This document shows, one piece after another, positions 16,716 through 25,105 of a stretch of DNA of 32,790 nt. Both the position numbers and the translations under genes were made by a program. Under the pieces are notes generated by a model. That model was given only the letters and a program-made list of their open reading frames with translations, ran no database searches and was not told the DNA's origin. Where the stretch lies: assembly GCA_001464065.1 (NCBI GenBank), contig LNDN01000123.1, forward strand, positions 1 through 32,790, given 5' to 3'. Origin of the DNA: Acidobacteria bacterium Ga0077522. Its GTDB lineage: Bacteria > Acidobacteriota > Vicinamibacteria > Vicinamibacterales > Vicinamibacteraceae. Each line of letters begins with the position of its first letter. Position 1 is the first letter of the stretch.

Positions 16716-18536
16716 TCAGCGGTAGCTGGCGGCCTGCAGCTCGAACATGCGGGCATAGCGCCCGCCCTGGGAGATCAGGCTGTCGTGGTGACCGTCTTCG
16801 GTGATGCGTCCGTCGGACAACACGACGATGCGATCGGCCATGCGCACGGTCGAGAAGCGGTGGGAGATGAGGAGGGCCATCTTGCCCGCCGTCAGCTCGG
16901 CGAAGCGCTCGAAGACCTCGAGTTCGGCGCGCGCGTCGAGGGCCGCCGTCGGCTCGTCGAGGATGAGCAGCTGGGCGTCGCGCAGGTACGCCCGCGCCAG
17001 CGCGACCTTCTGCCACTCGCCGCCCGAGAGGTCGACGCCGCCTTCGAAGCGGCGGCCGAGCAGCTGGTCGTAACCGCCGGGCAGCCGCGTGATGACGTCG
17101 TGCGCGAGGCTGCGCCCCGCGGCCTTGCGAATGCGCCACTCGTCATCGCCAGCCTCGAGTCGACCGACGGCGACGTTCTGCCGGGCCGTCATCTCGTAGC
17201 GGACGAAGTCCTGGAAGATGACGCCGATCTCGCGGTGCAGGTCCTCGATGTCGTAGTCGCGCAGGTCGACGCCATCGAGCAGCACGCGGCCGGCAGTCGG
17301 GTCGTACAGCCGCGTGATCAGCTTGACCAGCGTGGTCTTGCCCTGGCCGTTCTCGCCGACCAGCGCGATGCGCTCACCGCGCGAGATGCGGAAGTCGAGG
17401 CGGTCCAGCACGGGACGGGCGTTGCCCGGGTAATGGAACGACACATCCTCGAAGTGGAAACCGTCGCGGATCGGCCGCGGCGCCGGGATGGCGTGCGCCG
17501 AAGCGGCGAGCGTCGGCTTCACCTTCAGGAACTCGACCAGATCGGTGAGGAACAGCGACTGGTCGGCGATGTTGGAGAAGGTCGAGAAGATCGACTGGAT
17601 GTTGGCGCTGGCGCCGGCGATGCTGCCGGCGATGAACTGGAGCGAGCCCCACGACAGGTCGCCGGTCACCGTGCGATAGATCACGTAGCCATACGCCGAG
17701 TAGTAGCTGGTCGTGCTGATCACCGAGAGCAGACTGCCGCCCAGCAGTCGGCGCCGCGCCAGCGCGACGTTCTGCGTGTAGAGGTCGTCGGACAGCTGCG
17801 CGTACTCGCGCGTGATGTAGCCAGCCAGGCCGAACAGCTTCAGCTCCTTGGCGGTCTCCTTGCTCGCGCCGAGCACGCGGAGGTAGTCGAGCTGGCGCCG
17901 CATCGGTGTCTGCCGCACGTTGAGCGCGTAGCCGAGGAACGCGAAGTGGCTCTCGCCGAGGAACGCCGGCACCACGGCCAGGACGAGCACTCCGAGCAGC
18001 CACGGCGAGAAATGCAGGACGCTGAGCGAGAGGCTGACCGCGATGATCAGCTGCTGCGCGATGGCCCCGATGGCGTGGATCATCGTGATCCGGTCGGTGG
18101 CCTGGGCGCGGGCACGCTCCAGCAGGTCGTGGAAGGCCGGACTCTCGTAGGCCGTGAGGTCGAGGCGCGACGCGTGCTCCATCACACGCACGCTCACGTG
18201 CCGTGTGAAGCGGTCGGCGAGCAGGCCGTCGAAGAAGCCCGTGGCGCGACCGAGCACGCCACCGAGGATGGCCAGGCCGCCCTCGGCCGCCACCCACCAC
18301 CAGAAGTGGTCCGGCAGGGTGCCCCCGCCCGTCCTGATCTGGACGGCGTCGAGGATCCACTTGCCCACCGACAACATGGCCAGCGGAATCAGCGCAGCCG
18401 TGATCCGGAAGGCCCACCCCGCGGCAACCACACCGGGGGCGGACTCCCACACCATGCGCATCAGTGCCGGGACGTTGCGGAGTGCGGCAGCGCGTTCGCG
18501 CCAGCCATGCCAGAAACGAGGAGTCTGCTCAGCCAT
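16716..18536 (-). CDS. ABC exporter, fused membrane and ATP-binding domains
   Basis: 606 residues from the ATG at 18536; a GTG at 18563 would add nine residues. The first half has about six membrane segments (e.g. GWAFRITAALIPLAMLSVG, LIIAVSLSLSVLHFSPWLLG, YGYVIYRTVTGDLSWGSLQF). The second half is the nucleotide-binding domain: Walker A GENGQGKTT with Lys400, LSGGEWQK signature near 502, Walker B LLILDEPTAALDARAE near 525, and H-loop ISHRFSTVRMADRIVVL near 557. It works as a homodimer in the inner membrane, exporting lipids, glycans or peptides. The downstream NdvB-like gene makes a glucan exporter of the NdvA kind a fair guess, though the sequence alone does not show the substrate. The two genes probably form one operon. 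No promoter could be located upstream. Confidence 0.9.
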   Translation of the reverse strand: MAEQTPRFWHGWRERAAALRNVPALMRMVWESAPGVVAAGWAFRITAALIPLAMLSVGKWILDAVQIRTGGGTLPDHFWWWVAAEGGLAILGGVLGRATGFFDGLLADRFTRHVSVRVMEHASRLDLTAYESPAFHDLLERARAQATDRITMIHAIGAIAQQLIIAVSLSLSVLHFSPWLLGVLVLAVVPAFLGESHFAFLGYALNVRQTPMRRQLDYLRVLGASKETAKELKLFGLAGYITREYAQLSDDLYTQNVALARRRLLGGSLLSVISTTSYYSAYGYVIYRTVTGDLSWGSLQFIAGSIAGASANIQSIFSTFSNIADQSLFLTDLVEFLKVKPTLAASAHAIPAPRPIRDGFHFEDVSFHYPGNARPVLDRLDFRISRGERIALVGENGQGKTTLVKLITRLYDPTAGRVLLDGVDLRDYDIEDLHREIGVIFQDFVRYEMTARQNVAVGRLEAGDDEWRIRKAAGRSLAHDVITRLPGGYDQLLGRRFEGGVDLSGGEWQKVALARAYLRDAQLLILDEPTAALDARAELEVFERFAELTAGKMALLISHRFSTVRMADRIVVLSDGRITEDGHHDSLISQGGRYARMFELQAASYR

Positions 18537-18800
18537 GCGTTGTGGCCAGCTCTTCGCCGGCACCCCGCAAAGTGCAAGACTGCGGCCATCCTGTGCATGA
18601 GCTGAGCAGGCGACCGCTTACCCGACGATTGAGGCCGGAAATGAAGAAAGACGCGCCGATCTCGACCGGCGCTGGCGAGACGCGCGGCCGCTACGGCAGC
18701 GCTGGAGAGGGGGGAGGAGCGAGCGCGCCGGATGAGAGGGTTTCTGTACACCGCGCGTAATGCTGTTCGCTACACCACGGCTACGGTCGAGCCATGCACC
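18537..18800. other. Intergenic stretch between exporter and DUF1080 genes
   Basis: About 265 bases without a convincing gene. It should hold the terminator of the 18801 gene and the promoter of the exporter gene, but I find neither clearly. The only notable feature is a purine run GGAGAGGGGGGAGGAG at 18704-18719. Confidence 0.5.
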
Positions 18801-19544
18801 TCAGCGGTCGAGTTCGCGGATGTAGAGGTGGCGGAAGCGTACTTCGGTGCCGTGCGTCTGCAACTCGAGGGCGCCCGTCGCGCGCAGCGGTTGCCCGCGG
18901 TGAAAGTAGTTGTCGAGCGTCTGCCCGTCCACGGTCTGCTGGCCGTTGAGCCAGACCCACACCCGTTCGCCCACCATGCGAATCCGCAACTGGTTCCACT
19001 CGCCGATCGGTCGATCGGCCTTGACCAGCGGCCACTTGCCCGGACTGTCGTCGCGGTTGTTCCACAGCGCACCCGATCCGCGAAAGGCGCCGGTCTGCTG
19101 GTTCGTGGCGCTGGCGGGGTCCCACAGCTGCACTTGCGGGTAACTGCGGAGATAGACGCCGGTGATGCCGTTGGGCACGGTGAGCTTCCACTCGAGGAGG
19201 AGCTCGATGTCGCCGTAGGGCTTCTCGGTGGCGAGATGGACGCCGAGGCCATCGGTCACCAACTCGCCGCGGTCGCGGTCCACCCACCAGTGCCGATCGC
19301 GATCGGCATTCCACTCGGCCTGCTTCGCCGCGCGCTCGGCGTCGGTGAACGCCGCCTCGACGTACGGGCTGAACACGCCGCCCTTGCCGGGCCGGCCCCG
19401 CCAGCCGCTCAGGTCGCGGCCGTTGAACAGCGCCGTGAAGCCTTCGGGGATCGTCATCGCGGATGTCGGCGGCGGCGTCTGCGCCAGCGCCGGCATCAGC
19501 CACGCGATGGCCAGCATCATGAACACCACGCTCTGCACGCGCAT
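18801..19544 (-). CDS. Secreted DUF1080 protein, probable 3-keto-glycoside hydrolase
   Basis: 247 residues with signal peptide VQSVVFMMLAIAWLMPALAQ. The rest is one DUF1080 (PF06439, 3-keto-disaccharide hydrolase) beta-jelly-roll: FTALFNGRDLSGW, HWWVDRDRGELVTDG, LATEKPYGDIELLLEWKL, GITGVYLRSYPQVQLWDP, GSGALWN, then EWNQLRIRMVGERVWVWLNG, and a last strand VRFRHLYIREL. Members studied so far cleave glycosides whose sugar has been oxidised at C3. The ATG at 19544 follows the previous stop by two bases, with GGCGAGG as ribosome binding site inside the upstream gene. It is the last gene of the operon that also encodes an oxidoreductase and a cytochrome c-linked dehydrogenase, which could supply the oxidised sugar. 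Confidence 0.85.
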   Translation of the reverse strand: MRVQSVVFMMLAIAWLMPALAQTPPPTSAMTIPEGFTALFNGRDLSGWRGRPGKGGVFSPYVEAAFTDAERAAKQAEWNADRDRHWWVDRDRGELVTDGLGVHLATEKPYGDIELLLEWKLTVPNGITGVYLRSYPQVQLWDPASATNQQTGAFRGSGALWNNRDDSPGKWPLVKADRPIGEWNQLRIRMVGERVWVWLNGQQTVDGQTLDNYFHRGQPLRATGALELQTHGTEVRFRHLYIRELDR

Positions 19545-19546
19545 GA

Positions 19547-21910
19547 TCACCTCGCCGCCTCGGCACGACGCGCCCGGATGGCCTGTGGCTCGATCGGCGG
19601 CGCGGCGTTGCCCCACGCCTGGCGCACGTAGGTCAGGATGCCGGCGAGTTGTTCGTCGGACAGGCCCGCGAGCGGCGGCATGCTCGGGTAGGCGGGGTCT
19701 TCATCGCGCCCACGCAGCACGATGTCGATGAGGACGTCCGACGCACCGGTGACCCTCGGCGAACCGGCCAGCGGCGGCGCGAGCGCGGGCAGGCCCCGTC
19801 CATCCGCCTGGTGACACGCGGCACAGATGGCGAAGGCGGCCCGGCCCTGTTCGACCAGGGCCGCCGTCGCGGCATCCCGCGGCGACGCGGCGGCGGCGCT
19901 CGCGGTGGCCGGCGCGAGGCGTCGATCGGCCTCCACCCCCTCGCGCACGGCGGCGAGCTGCCATGCGGGTCGGCCCGGCCCTTCGGCGGTCAACCGCTCC
20001 AGCATCGCGCGGCCATCCGGACGCCCTTCCGCGCTGATGGCCGTCGCCAGCGCGGTGACCAGCGCCCGATGTTCCGGACGGTCGGCGGCCCACACCTCCG
20101 AACGCAGCAGCGCGTCGAGCGTCGTCCGCTCCCGGCCAGCCAGTCCGCTCATGAAGGCATCGACCACGAAGGGCTCCGAGAGATCGCGTCGCAGCAGCCG
20201 CAGGCGGGCCTCCTCGATCTCCGCGGCGGCAGACGCGCCGAGCGTGTAGAGCAGCTGGCGGCGGACCGCCACGTCAGGATCCTTGACCAGCGCCAGCACG
20301 GCTCGCCGCATCTCCGGATCCTCGAGACGGCCCTCCGCGACGCGCAGGGCCGCGATGCGCACGGGCGGTGACGCATCGGACAGTCGCGCCCGCACCAACG
20401 CCGCGTCGGCTTCGCCGAGGCCGTCGAGCGTCCACAGCCCGTGCAGGCGGACACGTGGATCGACGTGCGAGTCGGCGAGCGCCAGCACCGCGGGGGCGAT
20501 CGACGCGGTCCCCGAGGCCACGATCATCCGCTGGGCCATGTCGCGCCAGTGGCCGTTGGCGTGAGCCAGCAGCGGCACCCAGCTCGCGACGTCGCCGGCA
20601 CGCACGGCGGGCGGCGTCCCGAGCGGGCGCCCCTCGTGCACGATGCGGTAGATGCGTCCCATGCCGTGAAAGGGCTGGTGCAGGCCGCGCGCGATCACCT
20701 GGTTGCGCAGGAACGTGGTGAGGAAGATGTGGCCTTCGATGATGCCGCGGTACATGTCCGCGACGTAGAGCGCGCCGTCAGGACCGGTGGCCGTGAACAC
20801 CGGTCGGACGCGTTCGTCGTGCGAGAAGAGGAACTCGCGCTCGCGATAGGCATTCCTGCCGGTGATGATGCCGTCGCGCTCGCTCAGCACCGACCGGCGG
20901 ATGAGACGCCCGGCCGACTCGCCGACGAAGACGTTGCCGCGGTACTCGTCGGGAAACTGATCGCCGCGATAGACCATCGGGGCCGAGTTGGCCGTGAACA
21001 CCCGCAACCGCCCATCGTCGCGCAACTGGGCGCGGCGGTTGACGCCCGGCGTGATGGCGTGGGGCCAGACCTCGTTGTCCTGACCGATGCGGACGTCGAT
21101 GCCAGCGGCGGCCGTGTAGTGGGGATTGCGAGTGGCGTAGACCGTCGGCACGAGGCTGCCGCGGATGTGATCCTGGTTGTAGCTGAAGAAGAGACGCCCG
21201 TAGTCGTCGTGCGACATGCCCCACTGCCCGGCGAGGCGTCCGGACCGGCCTGACACGCGCTGCCCCCCGGCCACACGCAGGCGCTCGTCGACCTGCAGCC
21301 CGTAGGTCCAGTTGTCGAGCGTCCAGGACGGGCTGCTCGGCGCCAGGTGCGGGTTGACGGGCGTCGGCAACCCGCTCTGCAGCACCTCGCGCTGGTCGGC
21401 CTTGTCGTCGCCATCGGTGTCGCGCAGGAAGACGACGTCCGGCAGGGCGAAGACGAGCACGCCACCATCGACCAGCTGAATGCCGCGCGGCCAGTCCATG
21501 CTGGCAAACAGCGTCCGCGTGTCCATGCGGCCGTCGCCGTCGGTGTCGCGCAGGACGACGAGCCGGCTGGCTGGCGTCGGCTCGCGGTCGATGCCGGGCA
21601 ACAGGTCGCGCAAGGGCCAGTTGTACGACGGCCATTCGAGGACCCAGAGGCGATTGCGCTCGTCGAAGGCGAAGGCGATGGGGTCCTGCACCAGCGGCTC
21701 GGCCGCCACGAGTTCGATGCGGAAGCCAGGCGGCAGCTCCATCATGCGCATCGATTCGTCGGGCGTGCGCACCGGTGCCGGCGGAATCACCCAGTGCGCC
21801 GGCGGAGGGGCCGTGTCGATGGCGGCGCGGTCGCCGACCTGTGCGCCGAGCCCACCCGATGCCAGCGCCAGCGCCGCCAGCAGGCCAGCGGTCAGTTTCA
21901 GTGGCGTCAT
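19547..21910 (-). CDS. Secreted PVC-type dehydrogenase with HEAT repeats and cytochrome c
   Basis: 787 residues with signal peptide PLKLTAGLLAALALASGGLG. From about 50 to 400 there is a beta-propeller of the 'membrane-bound dehydrogenase' group (TIGR02604-like; related to glucose/sorbosone dehydrogenases): MMELPPGFRIELVAAEPLVQ, FDERNRLWVLEWPSYN, RDTDGDGRMDTRTLFA, GNVFVGESAGRLIRR, FTATGPDGALYVADMYRG. From about 430 to 650 come HEAT-like helical repeats (DPRVRLHGLWTLDGLG, DPDVAVRRQLLYTLG). The C-terminus holds class I cytochrome c: Cys696-x-x-Cys699-His700 in CAACHQADG, with Met of YPSMPPLAGLSDEQ as the likely sixth ligand. It would act in the periplasm and pass electrons to a cytochrome chain. 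Sugar or alcohol oxidation is inferred. The ATG overlaps the upstream stop as ATGA (21907-21910). Confidence 0.85.
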   Translation of the reverse strand: MTPLKLTAGLLAALALASGGLGAQVGDRAAIDTAPPPAHWVIPPAPVRTPDESMRMMELPPGFRIELVAAEPLVQDPIAFAFDERNRLWVLEWPSYNWPLRDLLPGIDREPTPASRLVVLRDTDGDGRMDTRTLFASMDWPRGIQLVDGGVLVFALPDVVFLRDTDGDDKADQREVLQSGLPTPVNPHLAPSSPSWTLDNWTYGLQVDERLRVAGGQRVSGRSGRLAGQWGMSHDDYGRLFFSYNQDHIRGSLVPTVYATRNPHYTAAAGIDVRIGQDNEVWPHAITPGVNRRAQLRDDGRLRVFTANSAPMVYRGDQFPDEYRGNVFVGESAGRLIRRSVLSERDGIITGRNAYREREFLFSHDERVRPVFTATGPDGALYVADMYRGIIEGHIFLTTFLRNQVIARGLHQPFHGMGRIYRIVHEGRPLGTPPAVRAGDVASWVPLLAHANGHWRDMAQRMIVASGTASIAPAVLALADSHVDPRVRLHGLWTLDGLGEADAALVRARLSDASPPVRIAALRVAEGRLEDPEMRRAVLALVKDPDVAVRRQLLYTLGASAAAEIEEARLRLLRRDLSEPFVVDAFMSGLAGRERTTLDALLRSEVWAADRPEHRALVTALATAISAEGRPDGRAMLERLTAEGPGRPAWQLAAVREGVEADRRLAPATASAAAASPRDAATAALVEQGRAAFAICAACHQADGRGLPALAPPLAGSPRVTGASDVLIDIVLRGRDEDPAYPSMPPLAGLSDEQLAGILTYVRQAWGNAAPPIEPQAIRARRAEAAR

Positions 21911-23166
21911 CGGCTCGTGGTCACGGCAATGGCGTCGATGGCCGTGCTCCTGCCTGCTCGGCCGGTGCCCTGGACCGAGATCTTCGACGCCGCCGGCGGA
22001 CGCGCGGGGTCGTAGATCGACGGACGCACGGTGTTGATCTCCTGATCGGCGCCCGGGTCGGAGACGTAATACGTGGCTTTCGCGATGTGTCGCATGTCGC
22101 TGCCGGCGGCGGCGAGCACGCGGGCCAGCTCGGCGAAGATCTCGCGCACCTGCGTCGTGGGCGCCGCCGACGCGCCGGTGAGTCCGCTGACGAAGACGGG
22201 CGCCCCACCGAAGATGCGGGCGATGCGGCTGTACCGCGCCGAGATCGGCTCGACGAGCGTCAGGCGCGCCTCTCCGTCCCGCGCGCCCGGCGCGGTGGCC
22301 ACCAGTTCGATCTCCACGGGCAGCGACGAGTTGCGCCATTCGGTGACGACCTGCGGCGGCGCCGTGCCCTCGAACGTGCTCGCGACGAGCCGCTGGAGGC
22401 GCTCGGCCTGCGCCATGTCGCCGAGGAACGCCTTGACCTGGACCACGTGCGACAGCGCCAGGCCGACGGTCTCGAGGTCGCCGCGCAGTTGCGCCATCGT
22501 GCCGCGCACGGCGACGTCGAACTCGCCGGGGGCGGCGCGGCCCGAGACGATGACGAAGGGCCCGGCCGGCTGGACCGCCACATGCGCGCCCTGCCCCGGC
22601 ACCGGGGCGAGCCCCTCCACGCGCAGTCGCGCCGGCGCGCCCGGGAGTTGCTGCCGCCCGGTCACGGCGATGGCATCCATGGCCACGAGCACGCCAGTGT
22701 GCGGCATCGTGGATTGGACGATCGTCAGCGCGGGCGTGGTGCGCGTGAACCGCTGCGCGATCAGCCGGTCGACCGCGGGGGTGACGGCGGTGTCCGACAC
22801 GTACACGTGCAATCGGGCGATGTGGTCGAGCCCGGTGCCGGCCGCCGTCAGCGCGGCCTCGAGGCTGCCGAGCACGTGCGTGGCCTGGGCCGTGGCATCG
22901 GCGCCGCCCTGGAGGCGTCCGTCGCCATTCAGCGGATACAGGATCGCCGTGTGGACCAGGGCCCCGGCCTCGACGACGACCGCCGAGGCGCGACCGGCGG
23001 ACGCGTCGGGTCCGACAACCCGGAGGCGCACGTCACGCACGGCCGATGACGGTGCAGGCCCCCCCGGTTGGGCAGCCGCGGGAGGAAGACCGGCGCAGGC
23101 TAGGAAAACGAGCCCGGTCGCGAGGCGCCGGGCCTGAAGCAGGGAGGGTCCGAGGGAGATGCGCAT
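21907..23166 (-). CDS. Secreted protein with three tandem Rid (YjgF/YER057c) domains
   Basis: 419 residues with signal peptide ATGLVFLACAGLPPAAAQ. Three diverged copies of the Rid fold follow one another: about 50-170 (ATHVLGSLEAALTAAGTGLD, HIARLHVYVSD, VLVAMDAIAVT), about 185-295 (FVIVSGRAAPGEF, QLRGDLETVGLALSHVVQVK, VEIELVAT) and about 310-419 (PVFVSGLTGAS, FAELARVLAAAGSDMRHIAK, ATYYVSD, TAIDAIAVT). Classical RidA is one such domain that trimerises and hydrolyses enamine/imine intermediates using a conserved Arg before the V.IE.IA strand. None of the three copies shows that Arg at the matching place (TIVQSTM, PPQVVTE, ASKISVQ), so deamination is doubtful. A covalent pseudo-trimer is an attractive reading. 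It is translated with the dehydrogenase (ATGA overlap) and follows the oxidoreductase gene by 12 bases. Confidence 0.8.
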   Translation of the reverse strand: MRISLGPSLLQARRLATGLVFLACAGLPPAAAQPGGPAPSSAVRDVRLRVVGPDASAGRASAVVVEAGALVHTAILYPLNGDGRLQGGADATAQATHVLGSLEAALTAAGTGLDHIARLHVYVSDTAVTPAVDRLIAQRFTRTTPALTIVQSTMPHTGVLVAMDAIAVTGRQQLPGAPARLRVEGLAPVPGQGAHVAVQPAGPFVIVSGRAAPGEFDVAVRGTMAQLRGDLETVGLALSHVVQVKAFLGDMAQAERLQRLVASTFEGTAPPQVVTEWRNSSLPVEIELVATAPGARDGEARLTLVEPISARYSRIARIFGGAPVFVSGLTGASAAPTTQVREIFAELARVLAAAGSDMRHIAKATYYVSDPGADQEINTVRPSIYDPARPPAASKISVQGTGRAGRSTAIDAIAVTTSR

Positions 23167-23178
23167 CCTGCTCGCAGT

Positions 23179-24228
23179 CTAGCCCGTGAGCGGCACCGCA
23201 CGCCTGGTCTCCGACGATTGGATCCCGGCCTCGATGATCGCCATCACCGTCAGGGCCTCCGCCGGCGACACGGGCGGCGGGCCGCCGGCACGGATCGCGT
23301 CGCGCATGGCCGCGTAGTAGCGACCGTAGTCGCCGGGCGGCACTGGCACGCGGAGCGGTTCCTCCCCCTCGCGCAGGACCAGCAGCGGCTCCGGGTCGAC
23401 GCCCCAGTCGGCCTGGCCCGGGCGCTCGCCGGCCATCAACCGACGCTCCTGCTGGTCCATGCCGCCCTTGGTCAGGCTGCCTCCGGTGCCTCGCACGAGA
23501 AAGCGCAGCGGCGCGTCGGCCGCCAGCATGCTGGACGTCAGGAGGACCTGGCGCGTCGGGTAGTCGAGACGCACGTGGAACCAGTCGTCGACTTGTCCGC
23601 CCGGCCGCTGCACCCGCAGGGCCGCCTCCACGGTGTCAGGCACCCCGAACAGCGCGACCGCCTGGTCCACCAGATGGGGGCCGAGGTCGTACCAGAGGCC
23701 GGCGCCGGGTCCGGTGCGCTCGCGCCAGCGGTCGCGCACCTGCGGACGCCAGCGTCCGATCTCCGACCGGTACTCGACCACCTCCCCGATCGTGCCGGCC
23801 TCCACCGCCTGTCGCACCCCGATGAAGTCGCCGTCGAACCGGCGGTTCTGATACACCGACAGCAGTCGCCCCGCGGCCTCCGCCGTCCTGACGACGCCGC
23901 GCGCCTCCTCGAGCGTGATCGTGAACGGCTTGTCCACGACCACATGGCGCCCCGCCCGCAGGGCCGCCTCGGCCAGCGAGGCGTGCGAGTCGTTCGGCGT
24001 CGCGATGACCACCAGCGAGACATCGTCCGCGCCGATGGCGTCGAGGGCCGACGCCACGACGCGCACGTCCGGGTAGGCCGCCGTCACCCTGGCGGTCTGG
24101 CTCGAGGCGACGACGCGCAGGCGGAGGCCTGGCGTCGTCGTGATGAACGGAGCGTGGAACGTGTGCCCGGCAAAGCCGAAGCCGAGCAACGCCACGCCGA
24201 TGGTGCCGTCAGGGTCGTGGTGTGTCAT
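23179..24228 (-). CDS. Gfo/Idh/MocA family oxidoreductase
   Basis: 349 residues, cytoplasmic, no signal peptide. Rossmann fold at the N-terminus: GVALLGFGFAGHTFHAPF, then LRVVASSQ, VSLVVIATPNDSHASLAEAA and VVVDKPFT, where the family's EKP Lys is kept as DKP. The second half is the usual substrate-binding sheet (GLWYDLGPHLVDQAVALFG, GRYYAAMRDAIRAGGPPPVS). Layout and the F.FA.KTFH-like start resemble the YdgJ/IolW subgroup acting on inositols and sugars. The ATG at 24228 has GGGAG upstream; an in-frame ATG at 24249 has none. It starts the sugar part of the operon that continues with the Rid protein. Oxidation at C3 of a glycoside is a plausible role given the DUF1080 protein downstream. Confidence 0.87.
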   Translation of the reverse strand: MTHHDPDGTIGVALLGFGFAGHTFHAPFITTTPGLRLRVVASSQTARVTAAYPDVRVVASALDAIGADDVSLVVIATPNDSHASLAEAALRAGRHVVVDKPFTITLEEARGVVRTAEAAGRLLSVYQNRRFDGDFIGVRQAVEAGTIGEVVEYRSEIGRWRPQVRDRWRERTGPGAGLWYDLGPHLVDQAVALFGVPDTVEAALRVQRPGGQVDDWFHVRLDYPTRQVLLTSSMLAADAPLRFLVRGTGGSLTKGGMDQQERRLMAGERPGQADWGVDPEPLLVLREGEEPLRVPVPPGDYGRYYAAMRDAIRAGGPPPVSPAEALTVMAIIEAGIQSSETRRAVPLTG

Positions 24229-24252
24229 GCGGGACTCCCGCCGAAGCATGAC

Positions 24253-24843
24253 TCACGACGCCGGGCCGTCACAAGGCGCGGGCTCGAATTCGCGCAGGCG
24301 ACGCAGGGCATCGGCCGCCGCGGCGGCTTCAGGGCGCTCACCGAAGTCGCCGCACGCCTCCGCGAGGACCTGCACGATGTCGTCGATCGTCAGGACGCCC
24401 ACCGTCGTCACCCTCGCCGTCGGACCGCTCAGTCTGAGGTAGGGGACGTGCCGGAGCCGCGTCCGCTCCGCGTCGGTCCCGACGACGAAGAGGACGGCGC
24501 ATGTCAGGTGGCGCCCATCGCGGCGCACGCGTGCCACGGCCGCGCGGACGGCCGCTCGCTCCTCCTGCTGGTCGGGCCGCCACACCCAGGCGACGACACC
24601 CCAGGTCATCACGGCCGTCGAGATGAGCCAGATCGGCGGGGTGCCGGGCAGGCGCAGCAGGTGCACGCCCTGCGACGTGCGCGGCATGGCCGGCATCGGG
24701 TCGAGGGCGAAGGCGCGCGCCGCAATGCGACGCTGCCAGTAGCCGAGCGGCAGCGCCGGCAGCACCTGGGCCAGCACCTGCGCGGCCAGCACGTTGCGGA
24801 TCGTCTTCGGGGCGTGCGGGTGCACGTCGCGGTGACTATCCAT
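24253..24843 (-). CDS. Protein of unknown function, 196 residues
   Basis: I do not recognise this protein. It begins DSHRDVHPHAPKTIRNVLAA and has one strongly hydrophobic stretch, PIWLISTAVMTWGVVAWVW (about 70-90), that could be a membrane helix or buried strands. The following part (VARVRRDGRHLTCAVLFVVG, YLRLSGPTARVTTVGVLTID, DIVQVLAEACGDFGERPEAA) reads as an alpha/beta cytoplasmic domain. There is no signal peptide. Its ATG overlaps the stop region of the 89-residue gene by 8 bases, so the two are probably translated together, and it precedes the oxidoreductase gene by 24 bases. Base composition agrees with a real gene of this genome. Confidence 0.6.
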   Translation of the reverse strand: MDSHRDVHPHAPKTIRNVLAAQVLAQVLPALPLGYWQRRIAARAFALDPMPAMPRTSQGVHLLRLPGTPPIWLISTAVMTWGVVAWVWRPDQQEERAAVRAAVARVRRDGRHLTCAVLFVVGTDAERTRLRHVPYLRLSGPTARVTTVGVLTIDDIVQVLAEACGDFGERPEAAAAADALRRLREFEPAPCDGPAS

Positions 24844-25105
24844 GGACGTCGCCCCCACCATGCTGGCGCAGGAACGTCAGCGGCGCGGCATCGACGCCGA
24901 ACTCGGTCCTCGCGCGGTGCCACAGCTCGCGCGCCTCGATGCGCGGACAGTCGTCCGGATCCCCGCACCCGCAGCGAGCCGACGCGCCATGGCGACGTAC
25001 GTGCGCCACCATGCGGTCGTGCCAGCGGCACAGGTCGTCGACGAGTTCGGCGCCGACGTCATCGCCGGGGCCAATGAGATAGCGATAGGGGGTGGTCACG
25101 AGCAT
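24836..25105 (-). CDS. Small Cys-rich protein of unknown function, 89 residues
   Basis: The ATG at 25105 has a strong GGAGGAGG six bases or so upstream, better than the ATG at 25141. The protein reads MLVTTPYRYLIGPGDDVGAE, then a helix VDDLCRWHDRMVAHVRRHG, then a Cys/Asp cluster CGCGDPDDCPR, and a helical tail ELWHRARTEFGVDAAPLTFL. The C-x-C-x5-C spacing with nearby His residues could bind a metal, but that is only a suggestion. It is overlapped by the 196-residue unknown and seems to be the first gene of the minus-strand cluster. No family recognised. Confidence 0.6.
   Translation of the reverse strand: MLVTTPYRYLIGPGDDVGAELVDDLCRWHDRMVAHVRRHGASARCGCGDPDDCPRIEARELWHRARTEFGVDAAPLTFLRQHGGGDVHG

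Noticed and set aside
13580-16756. 1058-codon open frame on the minus strand
   Set aside because: Out-of-frame shadow of the NdvB-like gene; Arg/Pro/Ala-rich and without motifs.
16785-18605. 606-codon open frame on the plus strand
   Set aside because: Antisense of the ABC exporter, whose Walker and signature motifs settle the strand.
18704-18719. Purine-rich run resembling a strong ribosome binding site or G-quadruplex
   Set aside because: No start codon with a supported gene follows, and there are not four separate G-runs of sufficient length.
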